Assembly: GCF_000230835.1 (NCBI RefSeq)
Contig: NZ_CM001240.1
Location: 6,376,279 to 6,440,278 of the forward strand
Direction of reading: 5' to 3'
Length of the DNA: 64,000 nucleotides
Source: Clostridium sp. DL-VIII
GTDB taxonomy: Bacteria > Bacillota > Clostridia > Clostridiales > Clostridiaceae
This document shows, in pieces, positions 55,885-64,000 of the stretch. Every line of letters begins with the position of its first letter. Position 1 is the first letter of the stretch. Under the pieces are notes generated by a model that worked only from the letters and a program-made list of their open reading frames with translations, was not told the DNA's origin and searched no databases. The translations under genes were made by a program, and so were the position numbers.

Positions 55885-56958
55885 TTAGCTATTTTTTAAT
55901 TCTTCTACTTCTGACTTAAGTCTTTCATTTTCTTTATATAATTTTTTATTCTCTTCTCCCAAGTTATACATTATTTTTTCTTGAGCAATTAATTTGTTTC
56001 TAATATCAGTATACTTATCTTTCTCTATTCGAAGTTCATTTAATAAATCTTCATTATCATTTTCATCAATAATTTTTTTTGCTTCATTATATGCTTTTGC
56101 TAGATATACCATTTCTCCTGCTGAAATTAACCATAAACTTAATTTTTCATCATCATAAAAATCTTCCTCATTTATACAATAACATATGTGCATCAATTCC
56201 ATAATCTCTTTTTTAGTTAAAAACTTATCTACAACATTATCTAAATCTAATTGTTGTCTAAAAAACGCCTCATTTAATCCTATTACATATCTAATTATCC
56301 AATCTTTATTAATTTTTTGCTTATCATATATATTATATAATTTCATACTTGCACTTATATTGAAATCTAGTTTTTTATCCATTTCCTTATATCTATTATT
56401 AAGAATTTTCAAATCCTCTTTATTAATCTTAACATAACTTTTTTCACCATACATTTCTATTATATCATTGCAATTTTTAACAAAAAGCTGAAAAAATAGG
56501 TCTGTTTCATCATATTTATTCTCCAAATATATTGAAAATATAAAGAACATTAACATATTATCGTGAGTATCATTATTTGATCCATTTCTATATCCAGATT
56601 TTTTGTAGAGTGCCAAGCGATATTCACCAAGTTTTTTTATTTTTCTCACTGCTACAGCATCATATGCGTAAGGAAATTCTTTCTTTAACTCATCTATTAG
56701 AATACACATATTTTCTTTACCTTTGTTAGGGTCACTTGTTATTGCTATAACTCTATTATAGTATTTTTTTTGATTAATATTACCTCTATTTCCAAATGGA
56801 TGATCATAGAATTTACTTTCTTTCCCATATCTATTATATTCTATTTCATTTCCTTTAAAGATTAAATCAACTATTTTATAAAGTCTTTCTTTTCTTGATA
56901 CTAACTCTGCAAGATGAGGCACTGTATCAAAGTAATGTAAATTATTCTGATTTTCCAT
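55885..56958 (-). CDS. Hypothetical protein with C-terminal coiled coil
   Basis: A 357-aa protein, not recognised. The N-terminal part has Tyr/Asn/Lys-rich motifs (FYDHPFGNRGNINQKKYYNR; VIAITSDPNKGKENMCILID). The middle is helical, and the last about 70 residues form a Lys/Glu coiled coil (NLGEENKKLYKENERLKSEV). The ATG follows GGAGGAATTAAATT. It is a single minus-strand gene flanked by about 300 bp on the upstream side. Possible roles include a structural or replication accessory protein of the element. Confidence 0.7.
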   Translation of the reverse strand: MENQNNLHYFDTVPHLAELVSRKERLYKIVDLIFKGNEIEYNRYGKESKFYDHPFGNRGNINQKKYYNRVIAITSDPNKGKENMCILIDELKKEFPYAYDAVAVRKIKKLGEYRLALYKKSGYRNGSNNDTHDNMLMFFIFSIYLENKYDETDLFFQLFVKNCNDIIEMYGEKSYVKINKEDLKILNNRYKEMDKKLDFNISASMKLYNIYDKQKINKDWIIRYVIGLNEAFFRQQLDLDNVVDKFLTKKEIMELMHICYCINEEDFYDDEKLSLWLISAGEMVYLAKAYNEAKKIIDENDNEDLLNELRIEKDKYTDIRNKLIAQEKIMYNLGEENKKLYKENERLKSEVEELKNS

Positions 56959-57265
56959 AATTTAATTCCTCCATTAACTTATTTATTTTTCATTTATATT
57001 TCTACTGTCATCTTCTTCTACTAAAATATTTAATAATCACTCATTTTATTTTTATTGAAAAACTTTTACCTATAACTAGTTAGTGTAGCAAATTATTGAT
57101 ATTTGATATAATTATATTTATCATTCCTTATCCTCAAATCCTGAATTAATAACATTAACCTCATCACAAATTCTCAATATTAATCACTAAGCATACTAAA
57201 GCTCACTCCATATTTTCTTCAAAAATATCTATTTATGATTGCTGTTAGCAATTTTTCAAATGTCA
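56959..57265. other. AT-rich spacer without recognised features
   Basis: It contains the presumed promoter of the coiled-coil gene, and the end of the following gene borders it. No RNA, repeat or ORF could be supported. Confidence 0.4.
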
Positions 57266-57982
57266 TTAAATATTAATTACATTCATCTTCAAATTATAAA
57301 TTTCATTATTTTCCATCTCTTTATCTATATTTACAGATACCTTTGAATATAAATTTATAGTCATTTTAATGTCATCTTCCTCTTTTAAAATTTCTTTTAC
57401 CCGTGTAGAATCTATTTTTATGTTTACAAAATCATCTACGGAACTAATTTCATATGGTTCATTTATTTTTATTACATCTTCTTCGAAGTAATTTAGCAAA
57501 CTCTTATTCATAAATTCATTATTCACTTCGAATTCGATATAATTATTAATTCTATAATACGAATCTTGTCCATTTTTGATATTAAATATTTCTGTGAGAA
57601 ACTTTTTATTAATTTCTGAATAGTCTTGATTTACTACACCTCTATGAAGAATATATTTCTTTATTACTTTATTTTTTTCATCAAACACTAATTTTAATAA
57701 TTTCCCACTAAAATATCTAAATAGATCTGGAAGTTCTTTGACTTCATTGTTAATTTCTACTATAACGCCTTTATTAACTCTACCATCAAGTTGCTCAATA
57801 TCAACTTCTTTAAATGATTCATTATTTTTGGCAAGATAGTTTTTTAATTCTCTCCAGATTGGCCTTTTATCATATATGAAATGTTCCTTCCTCTTTATTA
57901 AAAGGTAATCTCTATCATTTTCTAATTTATCACAATTTTCTTTAATTTCTGTTATTATCATAAAACTCCTAAGTTTATTCAT
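57266..57982 (-). CDS. Hypothetical protein (238 aa)
   Basis: A highly charged soluble protein beginning MNKLRSFMIITEIKENCDKL, not recognised. Long Glu/Lys/Asp tracts and strand-like segments (GVIVEINNEVKELPDLFRYF; VKINEPYEISSVDDFVNIKI-type text) suggest two alpha/beta domains. A GGAGAAC ribosome binding site precedes the ATG. It lies 159 bp after the next minus-strand gene, so separate or linked transcription are both possible. Base composition resembles the surrounding accessory genes. Confidence 0.65.
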   Translation of the reverse strand: MNKLRSFMIITEIKENCDKLENDRDYLLIKRKEHFIYDKRPIWRELKNYLAKNNESFKEVDIEQLDGRVNKGVIVEINNEVKELPDLFRYFSGKLLKLVFDEKNKVIKKYILHRGVVNQDYSEINKKFLTEIFNIKNGQDSYYRINNYIEFEVNNEFMNKSLLNYFEEDVIKINEPYEISSVDDFVNIKIDSTRVKEILKEEDDIKMTINLYSKVSVNIDKEMENNEIYNLKMNVINI

Positions 57983-58108
57983 AATAAGTTCTCCTCTATA
58001 ATTTATTCTTTAAATATTATCTTCTTTATCCTGAAAATAATTTGACATATAGGAGTACTAATGATACCCTTAAAATTGGGATTTAGAGAGTTACATTAGT
58101 TAACTCCT

Positions 58109-58143
58109 ATGGTGAATATAATTGCATATATTCACCATTTTTT
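58109..58143 (+). terminator. Hairpin with plus-strand T-run
   Basis: TGGTGAATATA and TATATTCACCA enclose a short loop and are followed by TTTTTT on the plus strand (58138-58143). No plus-strand gene precedes it, so it may block antisense or readthrough transcription into the minus-strand gene at 58142. Confidence 0.5.
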
Positions 58144-58627
58144 AAATAAGCCTAAATACACTTTCATCATCTACAGATCCAAATAACTCTTCAATGTTGA
58201 ATTCTCCTCTAATTTCTTTACATATACATGTCAGTGCATGAACTTGCATCTCTGTTAGTTCATTTAATTTTTTTAAAAATACTTTTCCTTTTTCCATTGA
58301 ATTAAATGTACTGTAATAGTTAAACCAACTTTCTATAAAATACTTCTTCTTATCCTCTAAGCTGCATAAATGACTGTTATTCTCACCAATAATCGCTCGT
58401 ATTTCATCTCTTGTAAAAATTCCTCTTATTTCCTTCTTTGCTTTTTCAAGTTGATCAAAATAATATTCTAGTGAATGCATTGATTTGTAATCATAGACTT
58501 CTTGTAACTCCTCTTTATTACAATTGTTGTAATAATCATCTGTTAAATACATATCATCTAAATTCCATGTCCTTAATCTATTGGATATATTTTCTTTGAT
58601 TTTTTCTCTTTTAAATATTATATTCAT
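58142..58627 (-). CDS. Hypothetical helical protein divergent from an XRE regulator
   Basis: 161 aa, mostly helical and charged (NIIFKREKIKENISNRLRTW; YYFDQLEKAKKEIRGIFTRD; QVHALTCICKEIRGEFNIEE). The family was not recognised. The ATG follows TAAGGAGATGTAATAA. The upstream promoter overlaps TGTCAAC repeats, so it is probably repressed by the divergent XRE protein, as for an anti-repressor or element-control protein. Confidence 0.65.
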   Translation of the reverse strand: MNIIFKREKIKENISNRLRTWNLDDMYLTDDYYNNCNKEELQEVYDYKSMHSLEYYFDQLEKAKKEIRGIFTRDEIRAIIGENNSHLCSLEDKKKYFIESWFNYYSTFNSMEKGKVFLKKLNELTEMQVHALTCICKEIRGEFNIEELFGSVDDESVFRLI

Positions 58628-58799
58628 TTATTACATCTCCTTACTTTTTATTTATTTGTATAATAGTTTTTCTATATTAGCAGTTACTTCTAATATAGAA
58701 AGTTCATTTATTCTAATTTTATCTATCACCTCCAATTAATAAAATCTTATAAAAAAGGCTTAACTTAAAACTAACCTTATTTAAACCTTTTTAGTTTAT

Positions 58800-58940
58800 G
58801 TTGACATTTTATCAGTTGACATTTTCTTTGTCAACACTTTTGTAATGACAACAAAATACTTTTATTCACCATTTAAAAAGCAAATAGTTGTCACTACACT
58901 TTATATTTGACAACTTTGAAATGATGTATTAAAATACTAC
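58800..58940. promoter_or_regulatory. Divergent promoters embedded in a GTTGACA/TGTCAAC operator array
   Basis: Minus strand: TTGACA (58829-58834), 17 bp, TAAAAT (58806-58811). Plus strand: TTGACA (58907-58912), 17 bp, TAAAAT (58930-58935). Around and inside them GTTGACA, TGTCAAC, TGACAAC and GTTGTCA recur at least five times, both orientations included. This is the layout of a repressor that controls its own gene and the divergent gene. Confidence 0.7.
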
Positions 58941-58955
58941 TATGGAGGTGATTTT

Positions 58956-59729
58956 TTGATAAAAGATAATTTAAAAATTCTTAGGGAATCATTTAAAATA
59001 AGCCAACGTGAATTAGGCAGAAGAATACACATGAGCGGGCAATATATTGCACAAATAGAAAAAGGTGAACGAAATCCAACTCATAAAACTTTAGAAAAAA
59101 TAGCATTGGCATTACACGCTGAATTATCTGAATTATTAGAAAGACCTAATCTTATTGGTGAAATTTTTCTTAATATAGTTCATGAAAAAGGGATTTCTCA
59201 TGCTGAACTCGTTAAGCAATGTAAATTAAGCGATTCTGATTTAAAATCTATATTTGTAAATTTCGATATCACTAAACCGGATTTATTAGATAGTTATTAT
59301 TCTGTTGGCAAATATTTGGGGCTTGATAGCACTTTCTTGGAAAGACGAAAAAAAATGGAACCAGAAATAATTAATTCTATAACTGATTCAATTGATCCAT
59401 ATAAACTTTATTATGACATTAGTGCTTCATATGATTCATGGCTTAGAGAAAATTCAGTATATAATTTTGATTTTCATAAGTATTTTAATCGCACAAGCAA
59501 CATGCAATCACAAGATAACTTTTCTTTAGGTGATATAAATAATCTTTTGCGTTCAACATTGGTTGATATACTACGATCTGCAAATTCAAGCACTGTGCTT
59601 AATTATGGATTAGATGATTTTAGCCCTGATGAAATAGATGAATTAATTAATTTTGTCTTTAATTCTTTTAAATTGAAAATAAACGAACTATTAGAAAAAC
59701 ATGAAATTTCTAGTTTGCAGAAAAAATAA
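58956..59729 (+). CDS. XRE-family transcriptional regulator with C-terminal sensor-like region
   Basis: 257 aa. The HTH is LKILRESFKISQRELGRRIH, then GQYIAQIEKGERNPTHKTLE and KIALALHAELSELL. A second HTH-like stretch (EKGISHAELVKQCKLSDSDL) and a helical C-terminus follow, so it is longer than a simple Cro. Translation starts at TTG (58956-58958), supported by TGGAGGTG just upstream and by the fit of the HTH. A consensus promoter and an operator array precede it. It probably represses itself and the gene at 58142. A hairpin terminator follows. Confidence 0.88.
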   Translation: MIKDNLKILRESFKISQRELGRRIHMSGQYIAQIEKGERNPTHKTLEKIALALHAELSELLERPNLIGEIFLNIVHEKGISHAELVKQCKLSDSDLKSIFVNFDITKPDLLDSYYSVGKYLGLDSTFLERRKKMEPEIINSITDSIDPYKLYYDISASYDSWLRENSVYNFDFHKYFNRTSNMQSQDNFSLGDINNLLRSTLVDILRSANSSTVLNYGLDDFSPDEIDELINFVFNSFKLKINELLEKHEISSLQKK

Positions 59730-59755
59730 GAGCATATAACTTTCTATGCTCTTAT
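59726..59755 (+). terminator. Terminator after the XRE regulator
   Basis: ATAAGAGCATA and TATGCTCTTAT form an 11-bp stem followed by TTTCT. The hairpin overlaps the stop region of the regulator gene. Confidence 0.75.
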
Positions 59756-59963
59756 TTTCTATATTTGATATTATTTTACTAAAGGAAGCATTATCGATAA
59801 TTCAATATCTCTTATAAGCTTAACAACACACATTAATTCCTGCCCATTAAATCTATTAACTATCACTATCTATATTATTAATAAACACTATGGATTTTTT
59901 CAAGTTTATTTATTCATTTCTTAAAATTATTTTTTAAGCCATTACCTAATATCATCTACTCTC

Positions 59964-60236
59964 TCAAGGAATCACTTCATCCAAAGTTAAAGATATATAT
60001 CTTTCTATTTCATCACTACTATCTTTTAGTCTATATTCACATTCTTCAAAGAAATCCTGCATTGTATTATAATATCCACTATTTCTAAATTTTTTGAACC
60101 ATAATCTTAATAATACCTTAGTTATTTTTCTTGGAGCATCTGACCAAAAATAAATTGTACACTCTCCATTATTAACAGTCACCTTGTAATGATTCATCCC
60201 TTCACACTTCACAAAACGCTTTGGACCTTTTAACAT
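59964..60236 (-). CDS. Small hypothetical protein (90 aa)
   Basis: MLKGPKRFVKCEGMNHYKVT..., a compact basic protein with strand segments (VTVNNGECTIYFW) and a helix with FKKFRNSGYYNTMQDFFEEC. It is not recognised. A clear TAAGGAGAGATAAGT precedes the ATG. It is the last gene of the island before the right direct repeat. Confidence 0.65.
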   Translation of the reverse strand: MLKGPKRFVKCEGMNHYKVTVNNGECTIYFWSDAPRKITKVLLRLWFKKFRNSGYYNTMQDFFEECEYRLKDSSDEIERYISLTLDEVIP

Positions 60237-60344
60237 ACTTATCTCTCCTTAAAATATCTTATAAATTTGTTAGTCTTCTAACTACACTTAAAGTTTATCT
60301 CGAAATTTATATTATTTAAGAAAATTTATAAAAAATAAATTTCA

Positions 60345-60695
60345 TTCAAACTATTTTAATTTTTAACCAAACTTTATTTTCACTTATGCAATCTTTATTA
60401 TTTTTAGTTAATCATTTTTTTACTGCATCCAATCTTTTTTATCTAATAGTCAATCTATTTTTTACAATATTTAAGCTTTCTTTTGCGATATTTAATGTAT
60501 ATTTTGCTATAATCAATCTTTTTTATTTTACGCTTCTCACTTCCAAATAATAGCACTATCTATTTGACTACATAAAATCTCCTACATCCTTTATATCAAC
60601 AGCTCTCAGCACTATTTATAAAAATAAATATTTTTCTCTTATTCAATCTTTATTATCTCGAATCATTTTTTAATTCATAATTTAATTTCTAACTA
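60345..60695 (+). repeat. 21-bp-periodic AATCT array, right copy of the island-flanking repeat
   Basis: Homologous to 14930-15279. The AATC words (or one-base variants) lie at 60380, 60400, 60421, 60442, 60463, 60484 and 60505, again a 21-bp period, followed by the same non-periodic stretch ending CTAACTA and then copy D. The two copies differ by scattered substitutions, so they are not a recent duplication. No gene lies between 60237 and 61017. Confidence 0.75.
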
Positions 60696-61016
60696 TGTTC
60701 CTGTAAAAAAAAGATTGCATAAAGCAAGAAACTGGTAATAAAACTCTAAAGGCTCACCATTACTATTACAAGGGCAGTAGCCAGGAAGGAGCCGTTAAAA
60801 AAAGTATGACTATATATAATGAAGGAAAATTGAATAAAAACTAAAAAGAGCCTATAAAATGAACGAAAAAAAGAGCATAAATTCGAATTAAGAAAACCGA
60901 CCCGAAGGCTGTGTTCTACTCGCTTTTATGCTCTCTATTCTATTCTCTTTTCTGTACTGCTCCGCCACGTAGTCAATCTTTTTTATTTCTTGGGCGATCT
61001 TTTTTTGACGGGGACA
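60696..61016 (+). repeat. 320-bp TGT...ACA repeat element, copy D
   Basis: Interior like copy C; flanks (AACTA left, TTTAT right) like copy B. Its last base abuts the stop codon of the DUF1015 gene, so it marks the right edge of the accessory island exactly. Confidence 0.88.
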
Positions 61017-61017
61017 T

Positions 61018-62274
61018 TTATTTTAATTCATGAATAAATAGTCCACTGCGCAACTTAGGCTCAAACCAAGTTGATTTTGGAGGCATTACTTCTCCAATAT
61101 CTGCAACACTCATTATGTCACCAACCTCAGTTGGATACATTGAGAATGCTATCTTCATATCAGTATGAACTCTTTTTTCAAGTTCTTTAAGTCCCCTTAT
61201 TCCACCAATAAAATCTATTCTATCTGATGTTCTTACATCTTCAATACCTAAGATAGGCGTTAAGACGTTATTTTGCAGGATTGCAACATCAAGACTCTCT
61301 ATTGGATCTTCTGAATTATAGGTTCCATCCTTTGCTTCAAGCAAATACCATTTATCTTCTACATACATTCCAAAGGTATGCTTTTTAGATGGTTTAACTG
61401 GTTCTTTACTCATTGAGTCTATTATATTAAACTTATCTTTAAGCTTTTCTAATAATTCATCTTTAGTTAAGCCATTTAGGTCTTTAACAACTCTATTATA
61501 GTCCATAACCATTAAATCATTATCTGGAAATGCAACTGCTAAGAAGTAGTTAAATTCTTCATCTCCTGTATAATTAGGATTTTGCTGTCTTCTCTTAAGT
61601 CCGACTTTTACAGCCGATGCTGATCTATGATGCCCATCTGCAATATATAGATAATCTATTTCTTTGAACAAATCAATTAATTCGTTTATTATAATATCAT
61701 TATCTACCACCCATACAACATGAGTTATTCCATCCTCAGCTACAAAATTATATACAGGTTTTCTTTTGCTCTCATTTTGAATCCATGCATCTATTATTTC
61801 TGATGCGATTTGGTCTTCTTTATAAGTTAAGAAGATTGGACCAGTATTGGCATCACAATAATCAACATGATTAATTCTGTCCTTCTCTTTATCTGCTCTA
61901 GTAAATTCATGTTTTTTTATGACATTATTCATATAATCATCAATTGATGCACAAAATACTATTCCAGTTTGAGATCTTCCATTCATAATCTGTCTGTATA
62001 TATAAAGACAAGGCTTTTCATCTTTAATAAACTCTCCATCTGAAATCATTCCATAAAGATTATCCCTAGCCTTTTCATACACCTTTGGGTCATGAATATC
62101 TATTGATGGGTCTAAATCTATTTCAGCTCTATCAACATGGAGAAATGAGTGGGGATTTCCCACTACCATTTCTCTTGCTTCTTCGCTGCTCATTACATCA
62201 TAAGGTAAAGCTGCTATTTTTGAGGCTAATTCTTTAACCGGCCTTATTCCCTTAAAAGCTTTAATTACTGCCAT
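61018..62274 (-). CDS. DUF1015-family protein
   Basis: 418 aa with the family's features: AFKGIRPVKELASKIAALPYDVMS at the N-terminus (first 20 residues strongly conserved), HEFTRADKEKDRINH, YIADGHHRSASAVKV and NYNRVVKDL-like DYNRVVKDLNGL. In clostridia and Thermotoga this gene commonly sits beside serA/serC and is thought to act in serine or phosphoserine metabolism; its reaction is not established here. It starts 19 bp after serA with GGGAGGAATTTTGA. Repeat D begins one base past its stop, so the repeat inserted at the very end without truncating it. Confidence 0.9.
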   Translation of the reverse strand: MAVIKAFKGIRPVKELASKIAALPYDVMSSEEAREMVVGNPHSFLHVDRAEIDLDPSIDIHDPKVYEKARDNLYGMISDGEFIKDEKPCLYIYRQIMNGRSQTGIVFCASIDDYMNNVIKKHEFTRADKEKDRINHVDYCDANTGPIFLTYKEDQIASEIIDAWIQNESKRKPVYNFVAEDGITHVVWVVDNDIIINELIDLFKEIDYLYIADGHHRSASAVKVGLKRRQQNPNYTGDEEFNYFLAVAFPDNDLMVMDYNRVVKDLNGLTKDELLEKLKDKFNIIDSMSKEPVKPSKKHTFGMYVEDKWYLLEAKDGTYNSEDPIESLDVAILQNNVLTPILGIEDVRTSDRIDFIGGIRGLKELEKRVHTDMKIAFSMYPTEVGDIMSVADIGEVMPPKSTWFEPKLRSGLFIHELK

Positions 62275-62293
62275 TCAAAATTCCTCCCAAATA

Positions 62294-63202
62294 CTATAGA
62301 TTAAAGAATTCCTTAATTACTGAAACTACTTCTTCACCAATTCTTGTTTGAGCTTCTTCAGTTGCAGCCCCAATGTGTGGTGTAACACTTACTTTTGCAT
62401 GGTTTATTAATTTTTCGTTTTTAGTTGGTTCTTCTTCAAATACATCAATACCAGCTCCGGCAATTTCTCCGTTATCAAGGGCTTCAAGTAATGCTGCTTC
62501 ATCAACAACTTTACCTCTAGCACAATTGATAAGGTATGCTGTATTCTTCATTAATTGCAATTCTTTCTTTCCTATTAACGAACCTGCCTTCTTATCATAT
62601 GGTACATGAAGTGAAATAAAGTCTGAAGTTTTTAATACTTCTTCTAATGATACAAAATCATAAGTTAACTCATCATGCTTTCCTTCAATTGTGTAATATA
62701 CAACCTTCATGCCTAAAGCTGTAGCTTTTTTAGCTAAAGATTGACCTATTCTTCCCATTCCAATAATTCCAAGTGTTTTTCCTGCAATTTCAGTTCCTTG
62801 ATACTTCTTTTTATTCCATTCACCATTTCTCATTGTATAATTAGCTATAGCAATAAATCTTGCAAGCGCAAACATATGTCCAATTGCAAGTTCTGCAACT
62901 GAATCTGAACTTGCAGCTGGAGTATTTCTAACTGTTACTCCTTTTCCTTGAGCCGCTGGAATGTCTATATTATCAATTCCAACTCCTGCTCTGATTGCTA
63001 ATTTTAAATTTCCACCAGCTTCTACTTCAAATACATCTGAAGTAAGCTTAGTAGCTGATCTTATAACTACTGCATCAAATTCCTTTAATTTTTCTCCTAG
63101 TACATCCTGCCCAAAATGCTCATTGACTACTTCTGCCCCAAGTGTCTCTAGAGCCGCAATTGCTGTACTTTCTAATCCGTCGTTTGTTAATACTTTGATC
63201 AT
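62294..63202 (-). CDS. serA: D-3-phosphoglycerate dehydrogenase, short form
   Basis: 302 aa. It oxidises 3-phosphoglycerate with NAD, the first step of serine biosynthesis. The substrate domain (VVIRSATKLTSDVFE), the NAD-binding loop GIIGMGRIGQSLAKK, the catalytic Arg in LINCARGKVVDEAAL, the Glu region and the His in HIGAATEEAQ are all present. It ends without a C-terminal ACT domain, so serine feedback through ACT is absent, as in other short clostridial enzymes. It is first in a two-gene operon with DUF1015; a serC gene may lie beyond the window. The ribosome binding site is AAGGGGGATTCTTAAA. Confidence 0.93.
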   Translation of the reverse strand: MIKVLTNDGLESTAIAALETLGAEVVNEHFGQDVLGEKLKEFDAVVIRSATKLTSDVFEVEAGGNLKLAIRAGVGIDNIDIPAAQGKGVTVRNTPAASSDSVAELAIGHMFALARFIAIANYTMRNGEWNKKKYQGTEIAGKTLGIIGMGRIGQSLAKKATALGMKVVYYTIEGKHDELTYDFVSLEEVLKTSDFISLHVPYDKKAGSLIGKKELQLMKNTAYLINCARGKVVDEAALLEALDNGEIAGAGIDVFEEEPTKNEKLINHAKVSVTPHIGAATEEAQTRIGEEVVSVIKEFFNL

Positions 63203-64000
63203 TTTAAGAATCCCCCTTGATTATTAAATTGCTTATTGCTTTATATTCTTTTTTATTCAACAAGAATTTAAGACATATAAAAATAAAGTATTATAAAATC
63301 ATATATCCTATTAAAACCATCTGAATTGTAGGGCTAAAAAAATAGCATAAATCTAAATTTTACTATATTTCCTAATAACTTTTAAATTCCTGCAATTGTA
63401 TAAGTCCTTATATGATGGTTGTAATTTGTTAGTTTCTAAATTTATAATATTTATCTTATATACTTAAAACTCATTTGTTTTATTCTACTACTTATTTGCT
63501 TTCAATTCAATACTTTACAGACCAAATTATGATTTTGATTATGCTTTTATATCCTATTCTCTGTAAACGGACACAATTCTCCAAAAAGCATTATAATTTT
63601 TTCTTAGTTTATAATATCTTAATATTTTTGATGAATAAATATTTATTATGGTTTACTGTAATTTTGCATGTTAATCCATACTATATAAATTGCATTAAAA
63701 ATTTTAGAATGCCTATTTAACATTTACGCTAATTGGAATCACTAGTATAAATTCATCATCACGGCCTATACAGCTTCACATATCCATGAATATTAAAAAA
63801 GCTGCCTTTCGCATAAGATGTGCTCTCTTTTATGATAGACAATTTCATTATTTTAACTATTCATCATAGAGAGAACATATCTGTAACAAGACAACTCTTT
63901 AATTTACTAAAATAAGTAATACTTAATATATACTTTTATATTTACACTCTAAATATTTCAAGAAATATTTTGTTGATATATCTTTTCCCGTTACTTTCTT
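63203..64000. other. Non-coding end of the window
   Basis: About 800 bp of AT-rich DNA upstream of serA. It should hold the serA promoter. No T-box, riboswitch or supported ORF was recognised; the 81-codon plus-strand frame at 63475-63720 lacks a ribosome binding site and family features. Confidence 0.4.

Noticed and set aside
58660..58740. 25-codon minus-strand ORF starting GTG
   Set aside because: The apparent ribosome binding site overlaps the GTG itself, leaving no spacing; there is no other support.
63475..63720. 81-codon plus-strand ORF
   Set aside because: No ribosome binding site and composition typical of chance frames in AT-rich DNA.

Overview
The window is very AT-rich, has strong GGAGG-type ribosome binding sites, and carries clostridial genes: a cobalamin riboswitch, ferredoxin-nitroreductase, a Cache-type chemoreceptor, a Spo0E-like peptide and serA with a DUF1015 gene. 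It fits the chromosome of a Clostridium sensu stricto. The species is not determined; the solventogenic cluster is only a guess.

Left backbone (1-14.8 kb): the start of a tcdA-like gene, mtnN with a possible structured leader, an mcp, a ferredoxin-nitroreductase and a GNAT gene. Next is a damaged cobalt-uptake locus: a B12 riboswitch, a 22-codon ORF, cbiQ, and a cbiO cut short by an IS4-like element. It is followed by a probable zinc-homeostasis cluster: a COG0523 GTPase, a 41-aa ORF, znuA, a COG0523-permease fusion and a DUF1980 protein. The right backbone (from 61.0 kb) is the serA-DUF1015 operon.

Between them lies about 45 kb of accessory DNA bounded by direct repeats of roughly 670 bp (14.93-15.60 and 60.35-61.02 kb). 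Each repeat has a 21-bp-periodic array followed by a 320-bp element with TGT...ACA inverted ends. Four copies of that element occur in the window.

The island reads in blocks. (1) 16.0-22.7 kb, minus strand: a four-gene cluster of a 1470-aa sacsin/Hsp90-like ATPase with a DUF3883-type C-terminus, a PD-(D/E)XK-like protein and two unrecognised proteins; a candidate uncharacterised defence system. (2) 23.2-25.7 kb, plus strand: a protein with two internal repeats and a DEDDh exonuclease joined to a PD-(D/E)XK-like domain. (3) 26.3-37.2 kb, minus strand: a Septu-like ATPase/HNH pair, ParB-fold and CoiA-like proteins, unknowns, a second DEDDh exonuclease, a beta-class DNA methyltransferase and a HEPN/DUF262 pair. 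(4) 37.5-43.9 kb: a Tn7-like operon, resolvase-tnsA-tnsB-tnsC-tniQ, with overlapping genes. Its TnsA appears to lack the catalytic aspartate, which would favour replicative transposition and explain the coupled resolvase. (5) 44.0-45.0 kb: resolvase-site-like dyads and 265-bp tandem repeats. (6) 45.2-60.2 kb: a mixed plasmid/phage-like region with a helicase, an OB-fold protein, three XRE regulators, a LytTR/GHKL two-component pair beside cell-wall-binding proteins, a 137-bp tandem array and several unknown genes.

The outer ends of the Tn7-like element could not be fixed. Family names rest on motifs read by eye, without database searches.
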